Source: Pogonophryne albipinna
Taxonomy: Eukaryota > Chordata > Actinopteri > Perciformes > Artedidraconidae
DNA: 64,000 nucleotides
Assembly (NCBI GenBank): GCA_028583405.1
Contig: JAPTMU010000155.1
Location: forward strand, 62,663 to 126,662
Direction of reading: 5' to 3'
This document shows positions 13,206-25,785 of the stretch, piece after piece. A model generated the notes under the pieces. The model made no database searches. It saw nothing but the letters and a program-made list of their open reading frames with translations, and was not told where the DNA came from. The translations under genes and the position numbers were made by a program. The first letter of the stretch is position 1. The number at the start of each line of letters is the position of its first letter.

Positions 13206-14569
13206 GTTGCCCAGGTCTTGGAAATATGCTTGTTTTTTTGGTAAACAAAACCTAAAACGTGTAATGTAATGAAACATTTAGAACGACAATAGCAATGACT
13301 TTTATAAACAAGTGAATCCAGCTGTTTCAGTTCCCTCTTACACAGTAAGCCACACTATTCTGCAGGACACTCAGATGTTGTTCTGTTGGCAGATCACCGT
13401 GGTATTCGATGCTGCACGGCATACCAACTGTAAGAGAGGAGCTTTTTACAATTTATTTTTTGTAGGCCTTTGTGTTTAAAACAGGACTTCAATAGTTGCA
13501 TTCAGAGCCACGTGAATTTTAGCTTTCAAGCACATTTCAATAATGAACCTTTCCTTTGTCCTTAAAGGCCAACTGTACTCTAGCAACTGTACAACGTAAG
13601 CTGTTGGCTCGCCAGCAACCATGAATGTGTGTGTAATGTAATGTCTAGTGTGTGTGTATTGTAATGTGTAATGTGTGTTAATCATGTATGACGTTAGCCC
13701 TTTTAGTTTAGCCTGTTAGCACGCCAGCATTTGATTATTAGCACTAAATAAATCAGCCTACATCTGAAGCACATAATAATTTGCAGGTAAAATGTGGACC
13801 TGATGGTGGCGTTGAATAAAAACTTGGGGTCAAAACATATGATCACCAAAGTGGTGAACCGATCAGCTATCACACTGACATTGCTGCTCAGTGAGCTGCT
13901 AATCCTAACCTAACATGAATCACTTTTTTCATTTATATTGAAACTATTTTCTCTCCTTACAAACGCATCTCGTTGTCCCATTATGAGCAATTCTTCCTCA
14001 TTGGGCTCAGCACATTACACATGTGCATATACAGTACAAATGTTCAGAGTTACGTTTATTGTTTAGAAAAATTTATATATTGGTGGGAAAAGGTTTGAAT
14101 TGTGTAACTGTGTGTGATAATTGCATGATGTTTGCTGTAGAGGACAGGATAGGAACAGTGTTCTCTGTGACTTCAAATGTATTCATATATATATACGTAG
14201 GAGAATATTTTTATAAAAATACATATTCCACTGCAAAACAATCCAATTGTTGTGCTACAAAAATACTTTCATATCAAATTATAATAATAAAAACTATGAA
14301 AGGCAGCCACAGAATGATTTAATGGAAGTGGGAATAGGACTAAGTAAAGCTATCAGTACCATGATGAAATAAAACTGCATTCAGAAGTTGCAAGTAAGAA
14401 GTATTAAAAGTCAAATATATTTTTCACATTCTTTTTTTTACCGTTGCATCAGTACTCATGTGTTATACTGTAAATATCTAATGTATCCATGTATTGCTGG
14501 TGTAAAACCCTTCAAGAAATTGTTCAACATTGAGAAAAACTATTTGCTGAAATGTAAAGAGCCAGGCTA
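13206..14569. other. Intergenic, nothing recognised
   Basis: AT-rich. Short ORFs here (for example 14023-14322) have no recognisable domain and simple composition, and I treat them as chance. The 13790-13860 stretch (GGACCTGATGGTGGCG, then a GATCACCAAAG motif) resembles part of a teleost dispersed repeat also seen near 20990-21330. Confidence 0.4.
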
Positions 14570-15310
14570 GTTATCCCACCCATGCTAAGCTAGGCTAAAC
14601 CTGAGCTCAGTCCCTTTGCTTAATAGAAAAAGTTTAATATTTTTGAAAATACAAGGATTTGACATTCTTTCAGTGTTAGAGATGTTCAGATAGATATCAA
14701 TCTCATGTCTGTGTGTCAAATACAGAGCTGGAGTGAGGATGTGGTTAGCCTAGCTTAGCATGAAGACTAGAAGGAGCGGAAACAGCTAGCCTGACTTTGT
14801 CCAGAGTTAAAAAATACTCCTACCTACTTAACATCTTGTATCTTAGACGGACATGCTAAGAAGAAAACTGCTGGGTTTAAGTTCAATAATGTGCTAGAAT
14901 GATCTGTTCAGCAGCAGATCTCTATGGACAGTGTGCAGACAGAAATAACTGAGTTATACTCTATTATTTTCCAGAAAATGTTTCAAGCTAGTAACTTAAC
15001 CACTAAAACGACAAATCCATTTTTTTTACATTTCGATGTCTAGAAGGATTAAACATGTGTCTAGAAGGATTAAACAGGCCAATGTTAGCGTTAGCATCCC
15101 CTTCTTTTCAGTCTTTATTCTAAGATAGGCTAACCATTTCCTGACTCCGGCTCCATACTCCACACATAAACATAAGATTGATATTAATCTTATCATGACT
15201 CTCTGAATAAAATAGGCATATTTCTCTAAGGCACAGACGTGATACTGATATACATTCTCTGTTAACTCTCGGACAGAAAGCAAATAGGAGTATTTCCTAA
15301 AATGTTGAAT
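14570..15310. repeat. Degenerate teleost dispersed repeat with internal inverted arms
   Basis: Contains GCTAAGCTAGGCTAA and GGTTAGCCTAGCTTAGC motifs typical of an abundant fish repeat. The segment about 14680-14762 is an imperfect inverted copy of about 15118-15205: TTAGCCTA versus TAGGCTAA, GAGCTGGAGTGAGGA versus TCCTGACTCCGGCTC, GATATCAATCTCATG versus CATAAGATTGATATTAATC. A 20-bp direct duplication (GTGTCTAGAAGGATTAAACA) sits near 15056-15075. The GTATGCTAAGCTAA motif reappears near 48325. The class of the element is not certain. Confidence 0.5.
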
Positions 15311-18300
15311 AATTACTTTAAAAGGGAGAAAAATAACATGAAAGAAAACACAGACTCAGCACTTGTCTTTACTTAAAATACAACAAATGGAGAAGTTTGT
15401 TCATGTTCCCCCTTCTGGAGGTTCAAAGCATTACCAATCAAGCCATGATATAGCAATCACTACAAATCAAGCACAGAGATTTAATGTACAGAGATTTGCA
15501 TCATTGGGTGCATATTAAAATAAAATCTTTGAAGCCTACACATTTCTATCATGACACTGGCTAGTTTAAACTCTAGCAGTGCATCTTGTTTATAATTTGC
15601 ATTGAACAACATTAGTAACTAGTAACTACAGGTTAATGTAGTGGAGTAAAAAGGACAATATTTCCTATGAAATGTAAAAGTATAAGGTCTCACAAAATGG
15701 AATTACTCACAAAAAGTACTTCAAAACTAGTATACAAAATGTGCATGGTTACCTTTTTTTCTTATCTCTTGTCTTTTATCTCTCGCTTAACCAACCCAAA
15801 CCTGCATTACTTCCCACAACACAGCCATTTGAACCATTGATTGTGTTATTCTGTTGTTAAAATAAAGTCTTATTTTCAATGCCACTGTATTGATGTACAA
15901 ACTGCTCTACATGTCATTTGTCAAATGATTCAGCTTTGGAGGAACATTATTAAACTGTCAGAAAAAGGCTTATTTCACATGACACTGGATGATTGTTTCT
16001 GGACATCAAGATGTTAACAAGAAAGTGTTTTTCACTGAAGTTGATACTACTTTACAGGAGAAGGGAGCCTATCTATTATTGCCAAAGACAACTAAAGTGC
16101 ATTCTGCTTTACCCACTAACTCAATGGCTTGTACAATAAGTCATAATACATACATTAATATAACACGTAACCCTATAGTAGTTATAGGGCTTGCAGCACA
16201 ATGTGTTAGCATTTTATTAACTTGTATACAAAGTATACAAGTATCACATTTTTCAAACAAAGTGCTATGAGTAACCAAAATTACTTCCAATAATTAAATT
16301 CAGCATCACATTCAACCAATGATGATATCACTTTTTACTTTTGTTTGTGTGCTATAGGCATTACTTTTCAACGTAAGCTCATGTTGTGAATTAAAACGTT
16401 AGTTGCTATTTCTTAAATTTTCATAGGCTAATAGACAAACATGGAAGTTTAGCAGTAATAAAATTTGGCACTTCTTCGAGCTTCCCTCACACAATGCATC
16501 CACATCCAGTGTAGAAATATTATGCATAAAATCCAGTGCATTAACTGAACATATTGTATGTTCAGTTATTTATGTTCAGCTTACTATATTATAAGTAAGC
16601 ATTGACATTCAGAACTCTGGAAAACTGGAAACTCATCTGAGACTAACAAGGCTGAAGATACTTTCCCTGATTTTGGGGCGCTACTGGGTTCTATAACCAA
16701 CATGTTAACCCTTTTTAGCTAACCTTAATTTCCTTATAATCAAATACATCCTCTTTGTTACTATCCATGACACTTACATGCTGGTGTTGTGTGTCTATGC
16801 TAGCTTACGTTAGCATAAACCCTTTATAAATGGTACATTGGTTAATTAGACAGTAGTACGCAGTTTTTCTTGTTGTTACTTTGGTTATGGGTAATACATT
16901 TATTTAGTTATGCTTTATTAAGCAGTACTAAAACGAGTTTACAAAGCTTTTGGATTATGAGGTTGTGAAAAATCTTTAGGGATCCTCTAACCATTCAAAT
17001 GACAGCACAAATAGTTTGTTCAAATGCCAAAGTACAACCATTTTCTGGTGAGGACGTATATTGACCATGTGTATCATGCATGACCTGTCTGTCAGAGCGT
17101 GACAGCTGTAGCAATTACGTTGTTGCTATACAGTTTTAAAAACCTGGATATGTGGCGTTTGTTTCCCATTTCCTATCTATACTGCTAGTTTCTTTAAACC
17201 AATATATCTTGATATAGGTCCTTTAACCTTTAAGAAGTAGTTATTCTTTTAACCTAAACCACAATATACCAAACCTTAACAGTGGTGGCAGATGAGGACA
17301 CATTAAAGATATCTGCAGATCTAGGCCACTGCCTTCAAAATGGCTAGGTAACACACTAATGTACCCAAAATCTGTACATGTGGAAAAGAAACAACAACCA
17401 AAGCCCAGAAGATATGTGGCCAAGCGCTAAAGAGCAATTTAAAAAACATAAAATGCGCTGTACTCCAAATGGGGTTTTCACAATCTTGTAACCAAAATGT
17501 TGTCCATATTACTGACCCATAAAGCATTTTATACTATTGACCATTATTAAACTATAAGTTAGAATGTATAGACCCTTAATTAAAAAAAGACAATAAATGG
17601 CATGAAAGAGGTTAATCCAAGACCTCGGTTGGCCTGTGTTAGCTAAATTGAAGGAAAGTGTTAGGCTGAGTGATTTTTTCTTTTTAGTTTGCAGTATGAA
17701 GAAGAGTTTTAATCACAGAATTTCATGAAAACACATTTGTTGGATTTATCTCAATCGGTAGAACTCAATGGCAGAAACGTGTTTTAATATGTGAATGCTT
17801 CAGGTTTTACACCTCGGAAGTTCGTAGGAGTCTCTTCACCTTTGGCTCTGATGTTAAATAGTGTTATATAGGCATGTACATTTAGGACTTACAGATGTAA
17901 TGACCAATTTGGAACATTAACATGCAATGAAACAAACAAATGTACAGCTTCTGCCAAATTCATTTGCATGCCATTGTCAAATTGTTTGGAAGCCATAATA
18001 AAAGCATCCCAAAGATGCTTTTTTTCACATGTGATGATGACTGAGTCAACTTTATAGAATAACTGTAGCTTACATTAGAGCTATAGAAAGTTTCCTCTTT
18101 GTTTTTTAGGAGCACAGTAGCAAAACAGTTTGTAGAATTCAAATTTAAAAAATGACATAACTCAAATTGGCAGCACAAATTGATTGAAACTGACCAGGCC
18201 AATTTATTGACGTTGCCATGACCCTAGCAACTTGAAGGGTAAAAAAATTGTTTGTTTGTACACAAAAATACTTCAAGCAATACAATTCAAACTTTAAGGC

Positions 18301-20869
18301 CTCAGTATGCTTTAAAGAAACGTATTTTCTAAGTGTCTAGAAGCCCGGGGATCACGGGGAATGTAAAACGTTATCTTTACGATTACTAAAAAGAGAGGCC
18401 ATGATGGCAGACTTTATAGTGGTCACTTATAACAGGTATAAAAATGTTCCTCCTACATCCTACTTCCTTTGAAGCATACTAAGGCCTTTAGATAGAAGAA
18501 AGTTTTTACATGAGTTTGTTGACTTGTAGCTGGGGAAGAAAGCCTACAAAAATGCCCCCTACCCCCCCTTTGAAGCATATAATATCAGGACTCAAGGACG
18601 CATAGCATGCTGAAATGGTGCTGAAAGTGAAGTGGTGGTAGAGCACATTAAGTGAACATTGAAAATAGAATGTTTTATTTTTTTGAAAAGGTGAGGTGAT
18701 CAGTGATGTGTTGACAGGTTCTCAGACGGCTTATTACCTACAAATGAGGCTTCATAAACTTTTTGGCCGTTTAAGTGTAAACATTAAGTCTTCATTCTCA
18801 CAAACTCCAGTGGCTTTCAAGCAAAACATACCGTATTTACATGTATTACATATTATTATGACAAAACAACAACAAATAAATGTATGAGTATATTTATAAT
18901 AATCTGTCAAAGGATAATCCTACTTGCTCTGTTAGGGTTATGTGGAATTTAACAGAGGGTGTATTTGATTGTGGGGAAAACATCTAGCTAATTCTACAGA
19001 GTTTCAAAGATTACACAGCTGGTTAACTATACTAAGGGTATGAGATGTGTGTATGTTTGTGTGTTGGGGATGGAGAAGGGCTGCATATGTACATTTCTTC
19101 ATCACTGCATAAAGGCTTTTCAAATCTTTATCTTCCTAGACATCTTCATACAGAAGCACACAAGGCAGTAGAGGACATGGGTTAAGATGATTGTTATTTC
19201 CTTAAAATCAAAAGAAAGATGAACACGCTTTGATTTTGTGTGACAACAAAATGAATGTAACCCAAGAAACCTGAGTATTAGGGTCTTGTGGACAAGTGAG
19301 GATTACATGGATTTACTTAAAAACTGTTTTGGTTAAGATGGACCTGAGCCTGGAAGTCACAAACTGAATTTACCAATCAATTAACATTCTGGCCTTCACC
19401 TAATATCATGATGGTGAGTAGTCACTTTGGGTTAAGAGAGAGTTACTACCTTAAGTAAAGATCTCGTCTTGGTGTGTGATGTGATGAAATGATATCAACA
19501 GACAAACTGTTGTGTGCCAACTATTATGTGATAACTGACGGACTAACCCTAACCCGGACTGTCATAGTTGAAGCAAATCTCCTAACCCTAACCAGTCAAG
19601 CTACTTTCCAACCCTGAATGAATGGCGAAGATCGAAAGGAATGAGATTGCCGATCCAAGCAGCAAGGGTTTTCGAATCAGTTGACCCAGTTCACCCTGCC
19701 TCAAGGACACCTTTCTTTTAGAGGGTATTCGGGCATGTTCAATTGGGTGGAGACACCAGGTCAGACAAAGGTCATTCTGATTGGAATACAAAGGTTATCA
19801 CATCAGGGAATACCTTGGAATCCCACAGGATTCCCCAGTGGATGCGGCTAATGGAAGGTATAATTGGACTCCCATGCTTAGACTGGAACCAGGATGAATA
19901 AATGGAAATGATCAGCTCACACACTAACTAAACTGAAAACTAACTGGTTCCTACCACTGGGAAACCATCTCTAGCATTTTAAATGAAACTAGTCTAATTG
20001 TTTATTCAAAAGGGAATGCTATACATAATTTACGAATGTTATAGGGAAATATTTGAGTAATTTTCATTTTTTAGGGAAATCCAGAATATGAGCTACCAAA
20101 TCAGAATGTTAGCAAAGGGGTTTTGTCTTAAAGTAGGGCCTCTTTTGGCATCAATATCAATATCATATCAGAATCAGAATCATGAGAACGCAGTTTGGGT
20201 TAAGACCAAATAAGGTGATCACAAATTAACAGAGATTTTTATAAATAAATTACAAAAAATAGTTTGTGATCACGTGAAAACAATAATCACACCCATGGTC
20301 TTCTATCCTTCTATATCCTCACTTCACTCCTGGCAGCAAATGATAGGGCATCTGTATAGATGAGTGGTGACTTTCTTTGGTTACAAACATTACGGTAAAA
20401 ATATATTATCCCTCCTATTTTGCTATGCTCCCTGGAAAATGTCGAAGATTATGGCCACTCTACTAGCCTTTGCTAAAATATTAATCTTTAATGGATTTTT
20501 CCTTTCTTTCCATACTTTTTGACGATTTGACTCATTATTAGTCTTAGAAAAAGGCCCAGTCATTCTTACACCTATAAAATTGTATACCAGAAGAAGAAAG
20601 GGGTCGAAGTCAAGAAAATAGTTGGTCAAGGCAACAGGGAGGTAAAATAGTTGTATACAAACTGAGATATTTTCCCAACAAGATTCTTCTCTCTGGCTCA
20701 GATTAATGGTCGGGTGTCCCACCCTCTAAATGGGCATTTAAAGGGAGATTTAGAGAGTGTAACAAGTGTGTGTTTTCTGCGCTATGGATGCTTGATGTCA
20801 TTTTAATGCCAAAGGGGCAATTAAGAAAATGTAAAAAAAATGTGTTAAAAACATTTAAGGCCTGTTAAG
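15311..20869. other. Intergenic, no gene recognised
   Basis: AT-rich DNA without a credible coding exon. A short palindrome CTTGTATACAAAGTATACAAG is seen near 16222, and an interstitial telomere-like CTAACCCTAACCC near 19545 and 19582. ORFs such as 15989-16270 and 17960-18202 lack domains and splice context. Confidence 0.4.
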
Positions 20870-21330
20870 ATGCCTTTATAAAGTTTAAAATGTAGTGGCT
20901 AATGGACCTCCAACAAGTTCATTATTTTCTCTATGGCGACACACTGGTATTGTGCTTATGGCCACTCACCAAAAAAACAAGTTTACAGCAATGCTAGCAG
21001 CTTTGCAAGGCTGCACAGGCACAGCGATGCTTTGAGCTAAATGCTAATGTTAGCATGCTAATATGCTCCCAATGACAGTTAACATGATCATTTTTAGCAG
21101 GTATAATATATAACATGTATCCCATTTCAGTGAGGCATGTTATCATGCTAATTTAGCATTTGCTAGTAAATAAAAAATAAGAGCTGAGGCGGAATGTAAT
21201 TAGTTTTGTAGGTATTTGAGTTTTAAACAAGATAAAAATGGTGATCTGATTTCATCTGCCAGATGAAAAGTCATTAAAAGTTATTACAATCTATCCCGAG
21301 GAGACATGCATGTGTGTATTAAAAGTTGGA
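20870..21330. repeat. Old teleost dispersed repeat fragment
   Basis: Contains GCTAATGTTAGCATGCTAA, GTAATTAGTTTTGTAGGTATTT and CATCTGCCAGATGAAAAGTC. These motifs recur together in an abundant fish repeat, here heavily mutated. Boundaries are approximate and the class (LINE- or DNA-transposon-derived) is undetermined. Confidence 0.45.
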
Positions 21331-23243
21331 CTAAATTGTCGGCCAATCTGTGTGAAATGCTGAAATATTTCACTGCATAAGTAAAAACCGTATGCCTACT
21401 GGTGCCGTTATGAAAAGTCAAGGGATTATAGAATTAGTTAACTCTAGCACATTTCAGGGCGATCCATCTAGCAGGCTTATTTGTCAAGATACTTCTGTCT
21501 GTAAAAAAGTGATGGACCAACATACAAACCAACATAGCCATGCAGTTAGCATTTCAATAGACACGTGCCAATTGTTCAGAAATGAGTACTGTCCTTGGCC
21601 ATGGTATAAACCACAATATTCTGTCTAGACAATAAACTAGAGATTAGTGTGCTCTAACATGTTTGAAGTTGTCCTAACTCTGGTCTTACTCTATAGTCAC
21701 AGACGACAGTATTTTTCAAAAGGCGTTTGCCAGCTAAAGATGGTTAAAACATCAGTAGATTCCTGTTAATTCAAACAGTTGTTTCCGTTCTCCTCCTCCC
21801 TGCATTAGCTGAAGCCAGTAGTAAACTGCACAGTAGTTTGTTAAAAAATGTCAAGCATTAGCATTTTGTTTGGCCAAACTACAAAAGTAAGCCTAAACTT
21901 CACTTACAGCTTCAAAAGTTATTAATTTCTGTTAAAATTTTATTGCAGCATTTAAGTGAAAATATTAAATTAGTAACATATATATACAGTAAAAGATTTA
22001 AAACATTAAAAAAGACAAAAGCTAAGACATAAGCTTGAACATGACGAAGGATAAATTGGCAGCCGTTTTGTGACTGAGCACGTTCATTTAAAATGACAGG
22101 CTTTGTTTGTTGTTTCTGCAGAGATTTGTTGTTGTTGTTTACAAGGAATAGCCTACTAGTTGAAAGATGCACCCATCAACAAAAGAGTGATGGGATCTGT
22201 TAATTACCCCTATTTGATCCTGAACTATTCCTTTCATTCTAACGTAGACACAACCTGTCCGTAGTTTTAATAAAGTGCCTTCAGAGTTGTGCAGATTTAG
22301 TAACCCAACTCAGCTCGTGTACATATTTAAAGGTTAATATTTACAGAAAGAACGGAGATGAAAGGTTTGAGATGCCCTAAGGGTAATAGATTTTTTTTTC
22401 TTATAAAAGAATAGCATTTGCATGTTGACTGTTTTTAGGTTTCAGGGTACATCACTGCTACCGGTGTGAGAAAGCCTTCCCAAGCTCATCACTCTTATTA
22501 TACAGTCATATGACATACAGAGGGTGGACATATTAATAAAAAACCCTGTAATCATAGTCAGGATAAACTAATAAAGTAATGATTCAACTCCATATTTAAA
22601 TGTGAGGATTGAGTTTGTAGTGTTGTTGCTTTGGACTGCATCAGTTTCCAATCATTGGATTGTATATATTTAAGCAATGTGTTGGGCCAAAAACCCGCCC
22701 AATAATCATCTTTCAATTCAAATTGTGTTTGACTACTCTTGGATGCCCTTTAAATTGGGTTGAATAAGAAAAAAAAGGTATTTATGCATTTTAAGGGGTT
22801 ATTTGGACCCATGGAAACATCTACTGTTAATGTTTAAGCCCCTTCTCTTTTTTGGTCACAAAGTATTATCCACACCTCAAAACTATAAGGCCTTAAAAAT
22901 TGTACCTAAAAATATGAGGTTTTATCAACAGCTCAAACAACAATTGACTATCATAGCCTTTACAAATGTATTTGTAACAGACTTATTGTATCTGATTACT
23001 TCATGTTATTTCATGCACACCCTCTGTATATATTTAGGTATCGTCAAATGAAACTGCGCTACCAGCAAAAACTTGTTTTGTTTTGTAGAGCCTACATTTT
23101 GTTTGCCTGGTTTCTACCTCCGCAATACAAAGGTTTTTTTTGTTTGTGTAATTGAGTTGTGTCCACTCCTTGTTGTTTTGCCCCTTGTCCTTATTCCTTT
23201 CTGGCTCCAACGTCTCCTACTCCTCTCCATCCACCTCCCGTAG
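21331..23243. other. Intergenic, downstream of hisat
   Basis: AT-rich. This should hold the hisat 3' UTR (the gene is on the minus strand, so its 3' side is to the left), but I could not place a polyadenylation site with confidence. No other gene is recognised. Confidence 0.4.
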
Positions 23244-25785
23244 CTAGATGACGTCTGACTCCACCACGCATTGCTCAGTGTACTCCTTCACCAGCTCCAC
23301 GTTCAAGATGTTGCGGCAGAATTCCATCATGGGCTTCCAGAGTGGCGGGTCCAGGAACATCTGGCACATCACGTGACCCTTCAGAGTGGCAGTGTGGTGC
23401 TGCAGGTGGCACAGGAACTGCTGCCGGACATGATCCAGGTCCTTACCGAACATGTCAATGTTCAGGTAATACCTGTTTTAAAAGAAGTGTGGTCAATTGA
23501 GTGAACATAATTTCTTGTTCTAAAATAACTGGAAATCTTAACCCTCCTGTCGTGTCTGTTTCTCCCCCCTCACTTTGGTGTTCCCGGGAAAATTGGACCG
23601 TTCTGTAACTTTAACTTCTCTTACATTGAAACAAGAACCATTCAAAATCACCACATTTTATTTAACACCATTTTAAGATGTAAACAATGTCTCAGACTTC
23701 TAGTTTACATTAATGGGTGTGTACTATCTGATGAACAGTCTAGAGTTACCCATTAATTTCCTATGGTGTTCATTTTTGACTGGGAACACCATCATTGTTA
23801 CAAAGTTGACTAAACCACTCAAAATTCAAAGAAAGTGGTGATCAGCAGCTTTATATGTTCAAATGCCGACTGTGGAGGATATCATAAGGCCTGGAGGCAA
23901 TCAAATATAAAACACAATATTTATGATTGATGGAAGAAGTAATCGGTCCAATTTGATCCGAACACCACAGGAGGGTTAAAACAACTATGTATATAACAAA
24001 TTAGCAACTTTGGCAACAATGGCATTATTGTAAGACAACATCATTGCATATTTTTCTGCACAGTAGTTGTCCCTGAATTTCAATGATTATAATAAGAAAG
24101 AAAGAAGAGTTACCAGTCATCTCCAATGAGCACCCTGAAAGGGAATGTACAGAGGCTGGCCACAGTAGGGTTGGCCACATCATCGACCATCCAGTCAATG
24201 TGCTTCTTCAGTACAATAGCCATGTTACTGGGTAGAAGCTTGAATGGCTGCCAATCTTGAATGATGGTGGCGTTAGGAAGGACCCCATGCATCCGATCAG
24301 AGGTCAGATACAGCTGGCGGATGGCTGTATTGTCGAGACGCACTGGAGGAGGTTTGAAGGAGGTGGACAAAGAAGATTGAATATCTCCAAGACCAAGATC
24401 AGACAGACGCAGCTTGAGTTCTTCAGCCCTGAAGCGCACCAGGAGAATACCCTATAGAGAAGAAAGCCAATGCAGGAGCTGACCATGGACTATATCGTAT
24501 ATATTTACATCAATAGTAAAACCAATTGACTTAAATTGAGGCTTATAAAGCACAGGCCAATACATAGAAAGGCTTGTTGCTTGTACCTGCTTGGTTATGA
24601 GTCGATATTTCTGGAAATCCTTGGGTCCGAGCTGATCGTCACGGGTCAAGCGGGTTACTTTGACATCAGAGAACTTGGATTTGACCAGATCAGAGCAAAA
24701 GCGCAGCAGAACCCCAGCCACACCCTTACCCCTTTCCTGAGGGGCGACACGTAGACCTTCCACCAGCATCGTCTCCCCATCGTCAATCACAACCACTGAC
24801 TCCAGAGCAATCTGTTGAGTAGAAGAAGAACATGTTGGGAAGAACCCTTTGGATACTTTGCCTTCTGCCAGTGAAAGTTATCTAAAACATGTTCAATGTC
24901 ATTGAGTCGGATAAGACGTAAACACAGAAAGAGGTCTCCCAAAATACTCAAAACTGGTTTAGTATGCAGTGTAGCATAAAGTATCTACTATCAATTGAAA
25001 GTGCCACCAAAGAGCTCAAAGTATAGTTTCTAGCCAAACAACATGTCAGCATCCGTGCTTGGCGTGTACAGGTTACGATTTAAAATTCAGTAATTATATA
25101 ATAGTTCCTAACGCAAGTAACTCCCCTTTACTACGAGGTTTGTCTCGATTGCTGTCAAGTTAGAGGGGTTAATCATATTGGTGGGCTCTACTTTAGAGAG
25201 ACTGGTCTGGGACATGTTAGCATGGCAGTTAGTCTCCAAATTAGGACAAAGGTGACTCCCAGTAATTCGCAATGGTTTCATTTGAATAATATTTGTGTGT
25301 TCTTAGATAGTTGGAGAACGGAAAGTTCCCAGTAGGTTTCTGCTTATTAAACGCAGTTGCTGAGAAATGAAACCAACGAGGAATGGCCTTAATTATGACA
25401 AATGTAATTTTTAACTTTTTAATTTTAAGTCATGAAACTCTTACTTTTGCACAGAGAAATGTCTTGGGTAAGAAAACAATTTTCCGACTTCTGTAATTCA
25501 AGAATTCAGCTTTTTCTACATCCATAAATTGTTATATTACTTATGATCAAATATTTGTATTGAACTTACCACTTTTCCCTGTTTGCGGGCCAATATGACG
25601 GTGCGGTTGGTCTCCTGCAGCCAGTCGGTGTATCTTGTGGGCAGGTAGTCGAGGCCTCCATAGATACCCTGGCTCATGCCCATGATCTCATCAAAGTCCT
25701 CCTCAGTGGCAACAGAAAACTGAAGGCCTGCCTGGGACAGGGCCTCTGGGAGCTGGAGCATGGTCAGGCTGGTGTCAATCTTCAT
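23244..25785 (-). CDS. hisat: Histidine N-acetyltransferase (GNAT family), complete, four coding exons
   Basis: Encodes a 335-aa enzyme that I recognise as fish histidine N-acetyltransferase (NAT16-related). It transfers acetyl from acetyl-CoA to the alpha-amino group of L-histidine, giving N-acetylhistidine, abundant in fish brain and lens. Coding exons on the minus strand are 25785-25570 (aa 1-72), 24811-24587 (73-147), 24451-24114 (148-259 plus two bases) and 23472-23244 (260-335, with stop). Every junction has a GT donor and AG acceptor, and the frame is continuous. Met1 begins MKIDTSLTMLQLPEAL; an upstream in-frame Met lies before a likely acceptor (TTTCAAG) and was rejected. The GNAT acetyl-CoA loop QERGKG (Q-x-x-G-x-G) is at residues 97-102. 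The protein ends CVVESDVI, without stops or frameshifts. A noncoding 5' exon probably lies upstream but is not placed. The reaction comes from family knowledge; substrate specificity is inferred from whole-protein resemblance. Confidence 0.92.
23542..23975. mobile_element. piggyBac-like MITE in hisat intron 3
   Basis: A 434-bp non-coding element bounded by TTAA on both sides (23538-23541 and 23976-23979). Its ends are inverted: left CCCTCCTGTCGTGT, right (reverse complement) CCCTCCTGTGGTGTT. Both continue to an AAATTGGACCG block further in. TTAA target and CCCT-starting ends are piggyBac hallmarks. It contains no transposase ORF. It sits between the exon ending at 23472 and the exon starting at 24114, leaving both splice sites intact. 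Confidence 0.8.

Noticed and set aside
19545..19595. CTAACCCTAACCC telomere-like motifs (also near 32450)
   Set aside because: Only two or three repeat units each; too short to call an interstitial telomere.
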